DNA of 64,000 nucleotides from Circinella minor (taxonomy: Eukaryota; Mucoromycota; Mucoromycetes; Mucorales; Lichtheimiaceae): contig JAEPRB010000008.1 of the NCBI GenBank assembly GCA_016758965.1, positions 248,001-312,000 on the forward strand, in the 5' to 3' direction. The position numbers and the translations under genes were made by a program. This document shows, piece by piece, positions 15,635 through 30,119 of the stretch. The notes under the pieces were generated by a model. That model did no database searches. It was not told where the DNA came from and saw only the letters and a program-made list of their open reading frames with translations. Positions within the stretch are counted from its first letter, which is position 1. The number at the start of each line of letters is the position of its first letter.

Positions 15635-17066
15635 TTGTTTTTATTGTTATACCTATTATAATTTATAGATTAGTCTTATTTATTATAGAAAGAAAATAAA
15701 CAATGTTTAATAATGTATTGTAAGACAGCGTTTATTAAAAAAAACCCTTACTTTTAGCATATGATTCCATGTTTCTTTTATTGTGTGTGTGCGTGTAAAT
15801 GTTGTACTTTTCTAAATTATTGTGCAATGTATAAAAAATCTCATAAAGGAGATAAACACTATTAGTTAATAATTATAAAGGAAGGAAAGAATGCTAACTA
15901 AATAAGTCAAATAACATATTCAAGATTATATTATGTTATAAAAGGACTAGAAAAAAATATGAGTCTCATATATTTGGAATTAGCGCACTAATATATTATT
16001 AAATAATATATAATTCTTACAAACATACAAAAATTTATTTTTATATTTTTTGCTACTTATTAGACGATTGTGAAGTAGGATTTAGCCCAAACATTTATTA
16101 TACCAATAAGGTACTCCAACGTAAATGTTGATTTAAGGAACTTACTGCTCTATTTCTTTTCTTATAAGTGAAGATATTGCTTATTTTACCACACAATTTA
16201 TTTCCTTTGTTCTATGAATTCACTTTATCAGTTTCTTTTTTTAAAATTTATGTTCTTATATAGATTCCAAAATAATAGGAACACCAACGATATTTGCACT
16301 CGATAAGGTCATTATACTAAAGAGAAAGATGCTGTTTTAAAATTAGTCAATTATCAATTGTAAAACAAGATAATTACAAAGAGTATCAAACTGTAATTAA
16401 TAACAAACCTTCAACTTCAAGTAGCAACTCAAAGAAACTAAAAATGACGCGGTGCATACAAGTAATAACTTTCATTCTTATCCCGCCTCTTTTACATTCA
16501 TACTGTCTAATGGTGTTGTATAAAGAGCTATTTAGTAGAAATATTTTATTATTACTCTACACAAAAATATTTTAGAAGAAAAAAGAAGTTGGTAGAAGGA
16601 ACCAGCAACACACATTAGATAAAGCATAGCAATTGACAAGTAGAAAGCAGCAACTACTATATTAAGGTATAAGGCCAATAAATATAATACATGTATATTT
16701 GTATTATAAAGATTATTATACAGCAAAAAAGTAAGAATTAGTATAGAACAATGGTCATAACACTATTAGCTTATTACGTACTCCAATAAATAAATAACAT
16801 TTTCTATTTTGGTAGTTGAGCTAGCAGTAGCCAAGATTGAGCATATATCATAGTAATATGAACTTTAATAGCTCTGGTAGCAGTAGAAATAACAACAGTC
16901 AAAAAGAAGTATATGATGTATATATTCAGTAGTAGTGTTCTGTTGTTGTGTATTATTATTATATTATTATGTAGTAGTACTAGTATCATCGTCGATCATG
17001 CAAAAATAAAAATAAAAAAATGATTATATATAAATAAATAAATAAAAGCAAAACCACAAAAAAACT
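15635..17066. other. Intergenic region, nothing recognised
   Basis: AT-rich sequence between the HAD gene and the tRNA. Small frames on the minus strand (for example 16532-16726 and 16804-16989) are hydrophobic, Ile/Leu/Tyr-rich and look like chance translations. No TE end or RNA gene was recognised. Confidence 0.55.
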
Positions 17067-17099
17067 AAAAAAAATGTTGCTCCTTCAATTTGAAGGAGC
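17067..17099 (-). terminator. Likely Pol III terminator with perfect palindrome
   Basis: Downstream of the tRNA (minus sense) is a perfect palindrome at 17079-17099: GCTCCTTCAA and its complement TTGAAGGAGC with one base between. On the minus strand it is followed by AACA and a run of eight T (17067-17074). A T run alone is enough for Pol III termination; the hairpin before it is an extra. It sits 20 bases beyond the tRNA 3' end. Confidence 0.6.
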
Positions 17100-17118
17100 T
17101 CAATTGGTTATATTGAAC

Positions 17119-17190
17119 AGGTCTTCCCGAGAATCGAACTCAGATTGCTAGATTCAAAGTCTAGAGTGCTAACCATTACACCAGAAAACC
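17119..17190 (-). tRNA. trnQ-UUG: tRNA-Gln (anticodon UUG)
   Basis: A 72-nt cloverleaf read on the minus strand. The acceptor stem is GGTTTTC/GAAGACC with discriminator T, as is usual for eukaryotic tRNA-Gln. The D-arm GTGTAATGGTTAGCAC has the A-box form. The anticodon stem CTAGA/TCTAG encloses loop CTTTGAA with anticodon TTG. The T-arm is CTGAG-TTCGATT-CTCGG (B box). It matches the eukaryotic tRNA-Gln pattern closely. There is no intron and the CCA end is not encoded. It decodes CAA, the codon used heavily in the poly-Gln tracts of neighbouring genes. Confidence 0.96.
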
Positions 17191-17841
17191 CTTGTGATTG
17201 CACACATTTGAAAACGATGATAGTCCAAAACCTTTGATGTAGTTTTTACTTATATATTTTATTAATATATTTTAGTTTTTTGATTTTTTTTTTTAAGGAT
17301 CACATATTTCGAAGTTTATTAAAATTATGAAAGCTATTGTAATTTATTTTCTTACTAATAAAAAAGAAGAATACAGTATTAGATTATAATAATAAATTAT
17401 TAAAAGTTTAAATATTAATAATTTAATAGTAGTAGTAATTTGAATAATTTTTTTAAAAAATATATAATAATAAAAATTAATGTTCTAATGTTCTATGCAA
17501 TTTAAATATTTTTAATTATTTATATTTATTTTATTAATAGCTATTATCAAAGTAATATTAAGTTATTAGTAGTAGCTTCTATATACTATAACCTTTACAT
17601 TATCAAAAAATAAAAAATAAAAAAATATCTAAGGCTAGGAATATATAATAATGTCTTTATTAGTTCATATAAAATCAATGAAGTTGGGTTTTTATAGAAC
17701 ACTTGATTATAATATATAGAGATAATAGGCTGCTGATGCTATTGTAATCCTATTATATGTTATTTAATAGCAACAATAGTTTTGTTAAATTAAAAAAAAA
17801 CATTTATTAAAATATAAAAATTATAAATTTTTTATAAGCCT
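17191..17841. other. AT-rich spacer between tRNA and mobile element
   Basis: About 650 bases of very AT-rich DNA with no open frame or repeat that I can name. Confidence 0.5.
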
Positions 17842-17850
17842 TAGGAAAAA
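17842..17850. repeat. Left target-site duplication of the foldback element
   Basis: TAGGAAAAA directly abuts the left terminus GGGTAGT. The right copy, TAGAAAAAA at 20175-20183, differs at one base. A 9-bp duplication is the size typical of Mutator-like elements. Confidence 0.6.
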
Positions 17851-18545
17851 GGGTAGTACTGCCTGTGTGATTTTTTTTCTTAGCAGTGCGATTTTTTTCT
17901 CGCGGGTTCTCATTTGTAGTGGTACAGTGCCAACACCTATAGCCAATCCTCTTGTATTATTAACAGTACAATTTCATTTACTAAACATACTTCATAAAAA
18001 TTCTATACAATTTTTTTTCTATAATAGCTTCTTATGAATAATATTCGCTTTAATTAATTTTACACTATTAGAACTATTATAATAAAATAAATTATTAATT
18101 TTTACTGGTTATAAGAATCAATTTGCTCAAATATTATACACAAAAAAGAGGTTATACTTTTGAATTATATGCAATTTTTTTTTATTTCTGAGTGGCATTA
18201 CAACAATTTATTTGATAGTTTAAAAGCTAGTCTATTAGAATATATAATATGAAGATGCATTGATTATCACTAATTATTGATATCAAAATGGCTTTATTGG
18301 TAGTATGGTGCGATTTTTTTTGTCTGAGCATAAAATATGAAAAGAAGCTGTGCGATTTTTTTTTCACTTCTGATTGGCATTACTAACAGTTTATTTGATA
18401 ATGTAAAAACTAGTCTACTGAAATATATAATATAAAAATGTATTGGTTATTAGTATCAACGTATTCGAGTATTATACACAAAAAAAGAGGTAGTAATCTT
18501 GAATTATTCCATTTAAAACAGCTTTATTTTGATGCAATTTTTTCT
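17851..18545 (+). repeat. Left terminal inverted repeat
   Basis: About 695 bases, reverse-complementary to 19489-20174. It holds recurring GTGYGATTTTTT motifs (17865, 17886, 18308, 18350) and related GCAATTTTTT copies (18171, 18534). It also contains an internal direct duplication: the stretch after GCRATTTTTTTTT at 18171 recurs at 18352, about 181 bases on, each time with TGGCATTAC and AGTCTAYT. ATTATACACAAAAAAGAGG appears near 18133 and again near 18471. Confidence 0.85.
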
Positions 18546-18923
18546 TTAAAAAAATATAAGTGCTTATCTGTGCGATTTTTCTTTTAATAACTTAATATTT
18601 CCATATCTCTTATAGTGTGATGCTTCAAGCCAAAACTATATAAAATAATAAGTTGAATAGATCCATTTGTAATTACATTTTAATAAGAAAACTGTTGATA
18701 TATTTGGGCAATGTAAAAAGTACTATGATGACGGAAATATAAAAATGGATGATAGAAAGAGAAACAAAAGAAAGTTAAGCGGATAGGAATATTAAGTATT
18801 TATATGTAATAATAATAATAATATAAGAAGAGACAAATATATATATGAGAAAAGAAAATTATGTTTTAGTGAAAAGAAAACATAAATAGATGGAGGAATA
18901 ACAACCAACAAGTGGTGATTATA

Positions 18924-19373
18924 TCAAGCAACGAATTGAATGATGCTATTCTTGTTAATTTTCTGGATATATATTTTTGCCCGTACACGACTTTTCTTCA
19001 TTCGTGATCGTGCATACTCCAAGAGTTTTTCTTCCCCTGCATGTTCCACCTTCATCATGTCGAATTCACTCAATTTTCCGTCTCGTAGAGCTACTTTAAT
19101 ATCTTCACGAATTAATCGTGCACCAGTTTATGGGTTTAGAAGTTGTTGGATATATGACATAGGTACTGTGAAAGAATAACCGTGACACTTGCAAGATCCT
19201 CACGGTTGCCCATAAGATAGCTTAAAGCAGCATCTGGTTCATTGATTTCAAGAGTCTTTATATGTGTTACTTTATGTATCTCATAACTACAATGATGAAA
19301 CTGTTTTCTGAAGTATTTTGAAGAATGCCCAATACTATGAAGATAATATATTAATTTCTATATTGAAACCATG
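18924..19373 (-). pseudogene. Broken coding segment carried inside the foldback element
   Basis: On the minus strand 19373-19136 stays open for 79 codons, with EINEPDAALSYLMGNRED in it, and 19127-18924 for 67 codons in another frame, with GARLIREDIKVALRDGKL and EFDMMKVEHAGEEKLLEYA. The two parts are separated by a stop and a frame change, and no start codon begins the first. The composition (Glu/Asp/Lys/Arg balanced, few Phe/Lys runs) is like a real soluble protein and unlike the low-complexity chance frames elsewhere. I do not recognise the family and it is not an obvious transposase. It may be a captured host-gene fragment. The opposite-strand frame 18940-19179 is judged a shadow. Confidence 0.5.
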
Positions 19374-19488
19374 TTATTATCGTTCATAAAATCAAGAAAA
19401 CACTATCAAAATATCAAATAAATTGATGCTTTGATTCTGTTAAGTTTTATTGTTATTAATAAGATAATTAACGAACCAGGGAGTTAGA

Positions 19489-20174
19489 GAAAAATTGCAC
19501 CAAAATAAAGCTGTTTTAAATGGAATAATTCAAGATTACTACCTCTTTTTTTGTGTATAATACTCGAATACGTTGATACTAATAACCAATACATTTTTAT
19601 ATTATATATTTCAGTAGACTAGTTTTTACATTATCAAATAAACTGTTAGTAATGCCAATCAGAAGTGAAAAAAAAATCGCACAGCTTCTTTTCATATTTT
19701 ATGCTCAGACAAAAAAAATCGCACCATACTACCAATAAAGCCATTTTGATATCAATAATTAGTGATAATCAATGCATCTTTATATTATATATTCTAATAG
19801 ACTAGCTTTTAAACTATCAAATAAATTGTTGTAATGCCATTCAGAAATAAAAAAAAAATTGCATATAATTCAAAAGTATAACCTCTTTTTTGTGTATAAT
19901 ATTCGAGCAAATTGATGCTAATAACCAGCAAAAATTGATAATTTATTTTATTATAATGGTTCCAATGGTGTAAAATTAATTAAAGCGAATATTATTCATA
20001 AGGAGCTATCATAGAAAAAAAATTGTATAGAATCTTTATGAAGTATATGTTTAGTAAATGAAATTGTACTGTTAATATCACAAGAGGATTGACTATGGGT
20101 GTTGGCACAAATGAAAACCCACGAGAAAAAAATCGCACCACTAAGAAAAAAAATTCGCACAGGTAGCACTACCC
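19489..20174 (-). repeat. Right terminal inverted repeat
   Basis: About 686 bases, inverted copy of the left arm. The inner part matches almost base for base, for example through the GTGCGATTTTTTTTGTCTGA segment. The outer ~200 bases carry small indels and substitutions; the left arm has about 10 extra bases before GTGCCAACAC. Confidence 0.85.
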
Positions 20175-20183
20175 TAGAAAAAA
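20175..20183. repeat. Right target-site duplication of the foldback element
   Basis: TAGAAAAAA follows the right terminus ACTACCC and matches the left TAGGAAAAA at eight of nine positions. Confidence 0.6.
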
Positions 20184-20300
20184 CCCCATAACAACAAACG
20201 AAATATATTATATAAAAAAAAGTAAGATTACTTTTCTAACTAGAGATTATAATCTTTAGTAAAGAAGGTATTAGTATTATGCAGCTCTATCAAAACAAAG

Positions 20301-20573
20301 TATAGTGTCATGGAATTACAAATGTAAAAATTCCAGAGATTCTAAAAGTCTACCCCTGATAAAGCTAAAAAGGAGTAAGGTTATCATACCTTAAGGTAAA
20401 ATTCTTTAAGATACACTCTTCAGATGACATACTAGAAATGACCCATCATATTAAACAATTTATATAAATAGACCAACTAGTGCATATAATAATAATCTTT
20501 ATCTTATTTTTAAGAATAAACAGTGTTTCAAAGGACTCATCATTTTATTTACATTATTCTATCGTACACCTCA
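20301..20573 (+). repeat. Solo-LTR-like repeat, copy 1
   Basis: About 273 bases from TATAGTGTCATGGAATTA to ATCGTACACCTCA. A second copy lies inverted at 30120-30442. It has LTR-like parts: a TGT..start (from base 20305), a TATA box in TTTATATAAATAGACC, then AATAAA before CAGTGTTTC, and a CA end. CAAAG occurs immediately on both sides (20296-20300 and 20574-20578) if the left border is taken at TATAG, which fits a 5-bp target duplication. No internal retroelement sequence is attached. Confidence 0.6.
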
Positions 20574-23500
20574 CAAAGTAGTAATATCAGTAGCTATAAA
20601 ACATTCTAACAAGCTGTTGTTATAGTTATAGTTAATTTTTTTTTTATAATTTATTATAAGTTGGCATATTAAATAAAAGTTAAAAAGATTACTATTATTA
20701 TATAGATAAAGTAATTATCATCTAAAAAGAAAACCAGTTTTCTTAAATTTAAAAGACTGTTCTTATATCTACTATAAAAACAGTAGTAATTATCCTAAAT
20801 AATAGTTGTTGCTATATATCTATTTTGATATTCTTCTGGCTTGTTATATGGTAGATGACAATTCTTTATCTCGGATAATAACTCAAATATAAACTAATAA
20901 ATATATAAAAACTCTAAAACAATCTCATATCAGTTACCTTCTAAATAAAGAATAATTATCTTATCTCTGATATAATAAAACACCTAAAAAAATCTCATAA
21001 AACCTATTCTACTATCTATTTATACTCATTTTATATTTATAAATATCTCATAACTTGCTTCTTTTTATTGTTTATTGTTTACTACTTTTATTGTCTTTTT
21101 TTTTATCTGTAAAATATATATAATTTATGCTGGTGTTCTTTATCAGTTTATGCTAATTGTACAAAAAAGTTCTATATGTTTTATATTATCTATGTTCTAC
21201 TTCTGTAATCAGTGTCTTAACAACTATAATCTTGGAGTCTTATCAATTTACTAAATTATAATATCAATTTTTGGTGGATTATAAGAATATATGTAGAAAT
21301 AAATAGAAAAATATAAGCTTTTATATTTATTTATTCCTAAAAAATCTTTTTTTACAACTTTTATCCAATAACTCTATAGAAGTAACAACTAATAATAAGT
21401 ATAAAACAATAAATGTTATATTTTTTGAAAGAAAAAACATTTATTGATTAAGCTTAAAAAAACGAAACAATGTTGTATCCAACGTACAGTGGCTTCATAA
21501 CAACGGTCATTTGATATATCTACTTAAATACAGCATAGTTCAAATATGTTTCACTGACATTTTGTTATTTCACTGTGCGTTTCAACGACTCTCAATATTA
21601 AAAAAGTCTGTCTTCTTTATTGATACTATTTGACAACTGCGTTGATATATTATTTTATCAATGGAAAAATGTATAAGATATAATGTTGTTCACATATACC
21701 ATTGTCATTATTCATCGTCATTAACAAATCGGAAGACTATCATTGTTTCGTGATACACGCATATTGATATACCTGGCCATTGATTAGGATTTAATATTAT
21801 AAGGTATATATGCGCTATGTAAATAATTGGAACAAAAGTGAATTGTGTGATAAAATAGAAATATCTATGTAAACTAAATAACAGAATCTCAACCGAATAA
21901 AAAAAAAAGTCAAAATGGTTTTTTGAAGGAACTGACCTAAAGTAAAAATTTAACTCTTAGTACTACAGAGAAAGATAGAACATTCAAACTGTATACTATT
22001 TTTGACATTGTTTTTAAACTACAACTTTTGTAAAATTAACAATACACAATCTTATCTACACCAAAAAATTATCTACCCAGTAAGCGTACCCGGGAAGTGG
22101 GTAGAGTTATATTTAGTGCGTCGGTCCTCGGGATTTGGTCCGTTCTCTTGAAAAACGTCATCTGGATGACTTAAGCGGCCAACTTCCCGAACTACATGAA
22201 CGAGAGCTGATCATGTTTTTTCTCTTTTGCCAACTTATTGACCAGCTTCAAAGCGCGGAAAAATAATTTATGATATGATCCAGCTGTATAATTTCCTGAG
22301 GCAGCCTTGGAATTCTACCATGTGCAGTCTTGAGTTCATTTAGTAATAGTAATAGTAGCGGGCAGCAATTGTAGTGTTCTCACTTGGAAGCGGTATTTTC
22401 ACATTGACAATTTTTAATAGGATAAGGTGGTACCCGATGCATACGCCATTAATTAAGCTGTGATGATCCAGTGAAAAAGTTGGCAAGTAGAGTACAGGGT
22501 CGATCAGTCTTTTTTCCCGAAAACATCATCGGATTGTCTTCCTTTAGAAACTCCGTGTAATATATTCGTCGTTACGCTTTTGTACAGTCCTTCTATTTAC
22601 TGCTTTGTTTGGTTGGATGCTGCTCTTTTTATTTTTATTCTATTCCACATTTGATAGAAAGTATTATTTGTTGTTAGATGCAGCAATGGGTTGTCATATT
22701 TTTTATTTCAAAAAAAAGACAATTCCATTGATCGAGCCAATGTAATTACTGGTAGCTCTTGTAGCCGAGTTACAAATTTGAGTTGTAGATCTTATTTATA
22801 TATGGAAAAACTATACACAAATACCATTTATAGTAAGTTTAGTAACAACATTGGAATAAGCGCCTTTATTATAGATACAGTCATAAAATTATAGCAACGA
22901 ATTGACATTACCTACTATTAAATAGCACTTCACGGAAGTTAAAGACCAGAAAGCTAATGTTGACAGAGGATCTAAATGCATCATCTTATTAAATTAGAAC
23001 ATGGATCAGGAACAAAAAGTACGATTATAATGAATAATAAAAAGTATGAAAGATAAACGTTTGTGCTTAAAGCGTAGGTTTCACGGATGTAATGGTTCTT
23101 TTTTTTTAAAAAAAAAATCTCATCTAACGAATACCCATATTATAGCAGAAGTCACTCTTGGAACAAGTGGACATTGAGCAAAATATAGTTTGTTTGCTGT
23201 TAAGTATTTATTGGGTTCAATGGATTTGATAATTTATATATAAGATACATTGAGTCTTAGTCAGTATAGGAAAAAGGTCTATTTTAATCTATTATGGAGT
23301 TGATATGGTGATCAATCCAAAGAAACAATAACTTAAGCATTTGTTGGCTGTTTATTATTATTATTATTACTACCACTATTATCTCATTATAATAAGGTAT
23401 TATAAAATCCTTGTATTGAGCACTCAATTTCTTTTTTGAAAAACTGTATATACCATCAGTACAAATACAAAGGAAAATTTTCAAATAATAGAAGAAGATC

Positions 23501-23981
23501 GTAATATTTATATGTTAGTTACTAAAACTAAAAAAAAATATCATGCATTCTTGCATTAGTCCACGACTATTTGTTTATTTTTATTTTTTAGTGACGATTG
23601 TAAAATAAACTGTATTTATTGTTGTACAAAAATAAAAGTACATTTCGTGGTATATATATATATATATATATACAATGTAAAGTTTTCTGGCGCAGCAAAA
23701 GTATTACACAGAAATCATAATTACCTCCGAAAAAAGAACATTATTTTTATATATGAAAAAATAAAATAAAAAAAAGGTTTTATTATTTACATTGGAAAGA
23801 AAAAAAAAGAAAAAAAAAACGAGATGAAACAAAAAACTAAAATAGAAATAAAAAATATGTACAAAAAAAGTTGAAAAAAAAGAGTTATCATAATAACAAA
23901 CAAGATTATATATATATATATATATATATATATACAAACAATCGCCCACTGCTTTATATATATATATATATATATCTTTTT
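20574..23981. other. Gene-poor region
   Basis: 3.4 kb of AT-rich sequence with no intact gene. A less AT-rich island at about 22080-22570 holds coding-like relics (listed separately). A TACAGTGGC motif at 21487 recalls a Tc1-type end but has no partner. Poly-AT microsatellites occur at 23651-23671 and 23907-23933, near the 3' end of the SFP1-like gene. Confidence 0.55.
22080..22570. pseudogene. Coding relic of unknown origin
   Basis: This island is visibly richer in G+C than its surroundings. A plus-strand frame around 22122-22265 reads RDLVRSLEKRHLDDLSGQLP and HERELIMFFLFCQLIDQLQ before a stop, with no start codon. It begins after a small inverted repeat, CTACCCA...TGGGTAG (22073-22105). 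Further coding-like composition continues to about 22570 but is interrupted. I do not recognise the family. A decayed gene or old transposon internal region is the likely explanation. Confidence 0.3.
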
Positions 23982-25274
23982 CTATATTATAATGGGAGTG
24001 GCAGCAACAGTAGCAGCAGCAACATTCTGAATGGATTCTTGTCTTCGTCGCAATTTTGCTAAATGACTATGTTCAATATGATATTTTAATCCATTCAAAT
24101 TTTTATATCGTTTGCTACAAATCCCAATAGAACAACGATATGGTTTCTTTGCATTTAATTCATTTTCATCTTCTTGTCTTTCATGACAATGCCCGTGTGA
24201 TTTATGATATTTTAATCCATTCGCATTTTTATAAGCCTTGTCACAACCATCTACTTGACATTTATAAGGTCTTTCACTGGCATCTAAATAATAACAAAAA
24301 ACAAATGTATTTTATATTTGTTTGTAAATTTATAAATACACAAAACTTTGTATCTTTTTTTTTTTTTCTATAGTTGAAAGGAAATTTTTTTTATCTTACC
24401 TTCTTGTTCATAGTTATAGAAAAGATCGGCAGAATTAACTTGTTGTAATAAAAGTTCAATATCACTCGTTGTGGTATTGTTTGGGTAAGGAGATGACCAA
24501 TCCATAGAAAATTTTCGTTTCTTTAGTGGTGGAGAAGGAGGCGGTGTATAAAGATCTTCACTACTGCTAACACTGGCTGTATCGATAGGACTTGAACCGC
24601 GGCTGTCAAAAGGTGTTGGTATCTGACTTGACGTTTCTCCATTTTCATATTCTTCTTGTTGATAAAAAGTTGCATTCACAGGATCGATTGTTGTCATAGT
24701 TGGAATTTGTTGTTGTTGTTGTTGTTGCGATGGTGATAATGATGGTGATACCGATAATTGCTGTTGCTGTTGTTGTTGATGATCATCCAATAATATCATT
24801 TCATTATTATTTTTATTGTTGTTGTTTGGGAATAACATGGATGATGGATTATTCCATTCCATCAACATGAGCGGAATTGTATCATATTCTTCTTGCTCTT
24901 CTTCTTCATCATCTAAGAATAAATGATGTTCTTCATAATGATGTAACAATGCATGAAGGTCTAATAACTTTTGTCCACAACATAAAAAATCACGACAAAA
25001 CGCGGATTCTAATTCTCGTTGTCGTGCATTGGGATCTTCCTTATTATCTTCTTGTTTTAACTCTTTCAAAGGAATACAAGATGGCGCAAAATAATCAGAT
25101 GGTAATGATGATGATGATGCTGAGCTATATATATATATATATATAATTATAAATCGAAAAAAAAACAATTCATGAATACACGCGCATATACTTATGTATT
25201 TGATTTCCATATTCTTACTTATTTAAAAATAAAAAGAAAAAATATACATACAACATCATTGTTTCAATTAACAT
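23982..25274 (-). CDS. sfp1-like: SFP1-like C2H2 zinc-finger transcription regulator
   Basis: Three exons: a 23-nt first exon 25252-25274 (MLIETMM plus two bases), 24400-25124 and 23982-24283; 349 residues. SFP1 couples nutrient/TOR signals to ribosome-biogenesis genes in yeast. The N-terminal module FCRDFLCCGQKLLDLHALL..HYEEHH matches the conserved non-classical zinc motif of SFP1 proteins. Two C-terminal C2H2 fingers (YKCQVDGCDKAYKNANGLKY.. near 256 and YRCSIGICSKRYKNLNGLKY.. near 300) share the diagnostic K.YKN.NGLKYH text. The middle is acidic with two poly-Gln tracts, a SSPIDTASVSSSEDLYTPPP phospho-type region and PPLKKRKFS, a likely nuclear signal. The micro-exon start is preferred because the alternative upstream reading runs through a translated TA microsatellite. 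The gene is divergent from HSP60. Confidence 0.85.
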
Positions 25275-28633
<3,359 letters not shown>

Positions 28634-30119
28634 AAAAAAGTTTTAAAAAAATAATAATATCTAATATCTCGCCCCTTCCTTGTTTTTTTTTTTACCAAGA
28701 AAAAAGCCATCTCTTTTTTTTTATAATTTGTTTTTTTTCCCTCTCAATTTTCTTTTTATAAGTACATAACATTTTACAACACATGCACATGGTATATATA
28801 TATATAAATTACATCCCCTCTCCTCACACTCCCAATACATTTTGTAAAGAAAAAAAAAAGAAAAAGAAAAAGTTTTTTATTTCCTTATCATTATAAAATA
28901 GATGTGTAATATTTTTTTTTTGCAATATGGGTTTAGTAATGATTGAAAATAATTTGTTCAATTACTGATTGTTATTAGGAACCTTTTTTTTTTTTTAAAA
29001 AAAAAATGAGAGTCATGTATGACAATTTTTTTTCCCATGGTCCCTAAATATGTATGCGATTATTGATAAGGTTACATAATATCGTTTTTTGAGTTCGCCA
29101 AAATGTTCAGCCAGATTTTTGATGTCACATTTATGCAGTACGCACAGACCACTTTGATCTTTTCTATGTGTCACTTATATATCTAGCTTTTGATATCTAT
29201 GGGAGAATAAAGGTACAAGATAAATCATGTAGCGATGAATCTTCTTAAGTAATCATGACGTATATATATCTTCAAACTAATGTTAAAAAAAAAACACAGT
29301 ATTTTTATCGTCATTTATCATATCTTCTGTAGTACCATTCATAAAACACATACGTATTTTAGCATGAAGAAACAATAAATCAATATCTCTGAAATAGTTT
29401 TATTTTTCTTAATTTCAATTACAAAATATTATCATGGTGTAAACATGAACAAAACTGACTATGATACTTTGAACGAAAGCATAATATAACGATGTTCAAA
29501 ATTCTATACGCCAAGTATTTACTATTATCAAACGTCTCAACAACCAGTTCTCTTGTACTTTTTGACTGTTTTCATACAGGACCAGTGCAAAATTATATAA
29601 AAATAATACGGATGGTAATAAGAAAGGACATTGTCATTTGAATAAGATAGATCCATTTTTGTTCAGTAAAGCAAAACAATCTTTTAATAGCAATGATAAA
29701 CAATCTATAGTAACTTTTTTTTAAACTTGGAAGTTTTATTGCTTTTTTGCTATTAAATTAATTTTATAAATTAAAGAGTAAAGAAAAATATAAATTATGT
29801 ATACGTAATCAAAAAATAAAAATTTGTTTTCTTTATTTATCAGAGAAACATATATAACACCATTGCTCTTTTATACTTTATTAAACTAAAATATTTTTAC
29901 TATTTATATGTAGATGTCACCAAAAAAGTTAATATAGTATATAGAACATATCAAGATAAAAATGGTTTTACTATGTAAAACGTTTCTTTATCGCACATCA
30001 AGAAAGAGTAATTAGACATAGGAGATTATTGTCTCATACATGAAGGCCAACAATAAGAAGTAAAAGTTCACAACGAGGTTATATGATATCCTTAAGCGTA
30101 GGTACTATTCCATTGGTAT
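28634..30119. other. Intergenic region downstream of HSP60
   Basis: About 1.5 kb. T-rich 3' flank, then AT-rich DNA with no open frame or recognisable RNA. Confidence 0.55.

Larger units (their letters stand above)
17851..20174. mobile_element. Mutator-like (MULE/foldback) DNA element with ~690-bp inverted repeats
   Basis: A 2324-bp element bounded by GGGTAGT...ACTACCC and flanked by a 9-bp near-perfect duplication. The arms (17851-18545 and 19489-20174) are inverted copies of each other, nearly identical in their inner ~450 bases and slightly diverged towards the outer ends. Long inverted repeats, subterminal repeated motifs and a 9-bp duplication fit the MULE superfamily. The ~940-bp core has no transposase; it contains a broken coding segment on the minus strand. 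The element is therefore non-autonomous, comparable to Pack-MULEs. The superfamily call is an inference from structure; no transposase supports it. Confidence 0.75.

Noticed and set aside
18940..19179. Plus-strand frame in the mobile element as a gene
   Set aside because: It is the shadow of a more protein-like minus-strand reading with balanced charged residues.
21480..21520. TACAGTGGCTTCATAACAAC as a Tc1/mariner end
   Set aside because: Only one end looks right; I found no inverted partner within several kb and no transposase reading frame.
23641..23981. TA-rich blocks as an origin or centromere-type sequence
   Set aside because: TA microsatellites of this kind occur throughout introns and spacers here; nothing distinguishes this one.
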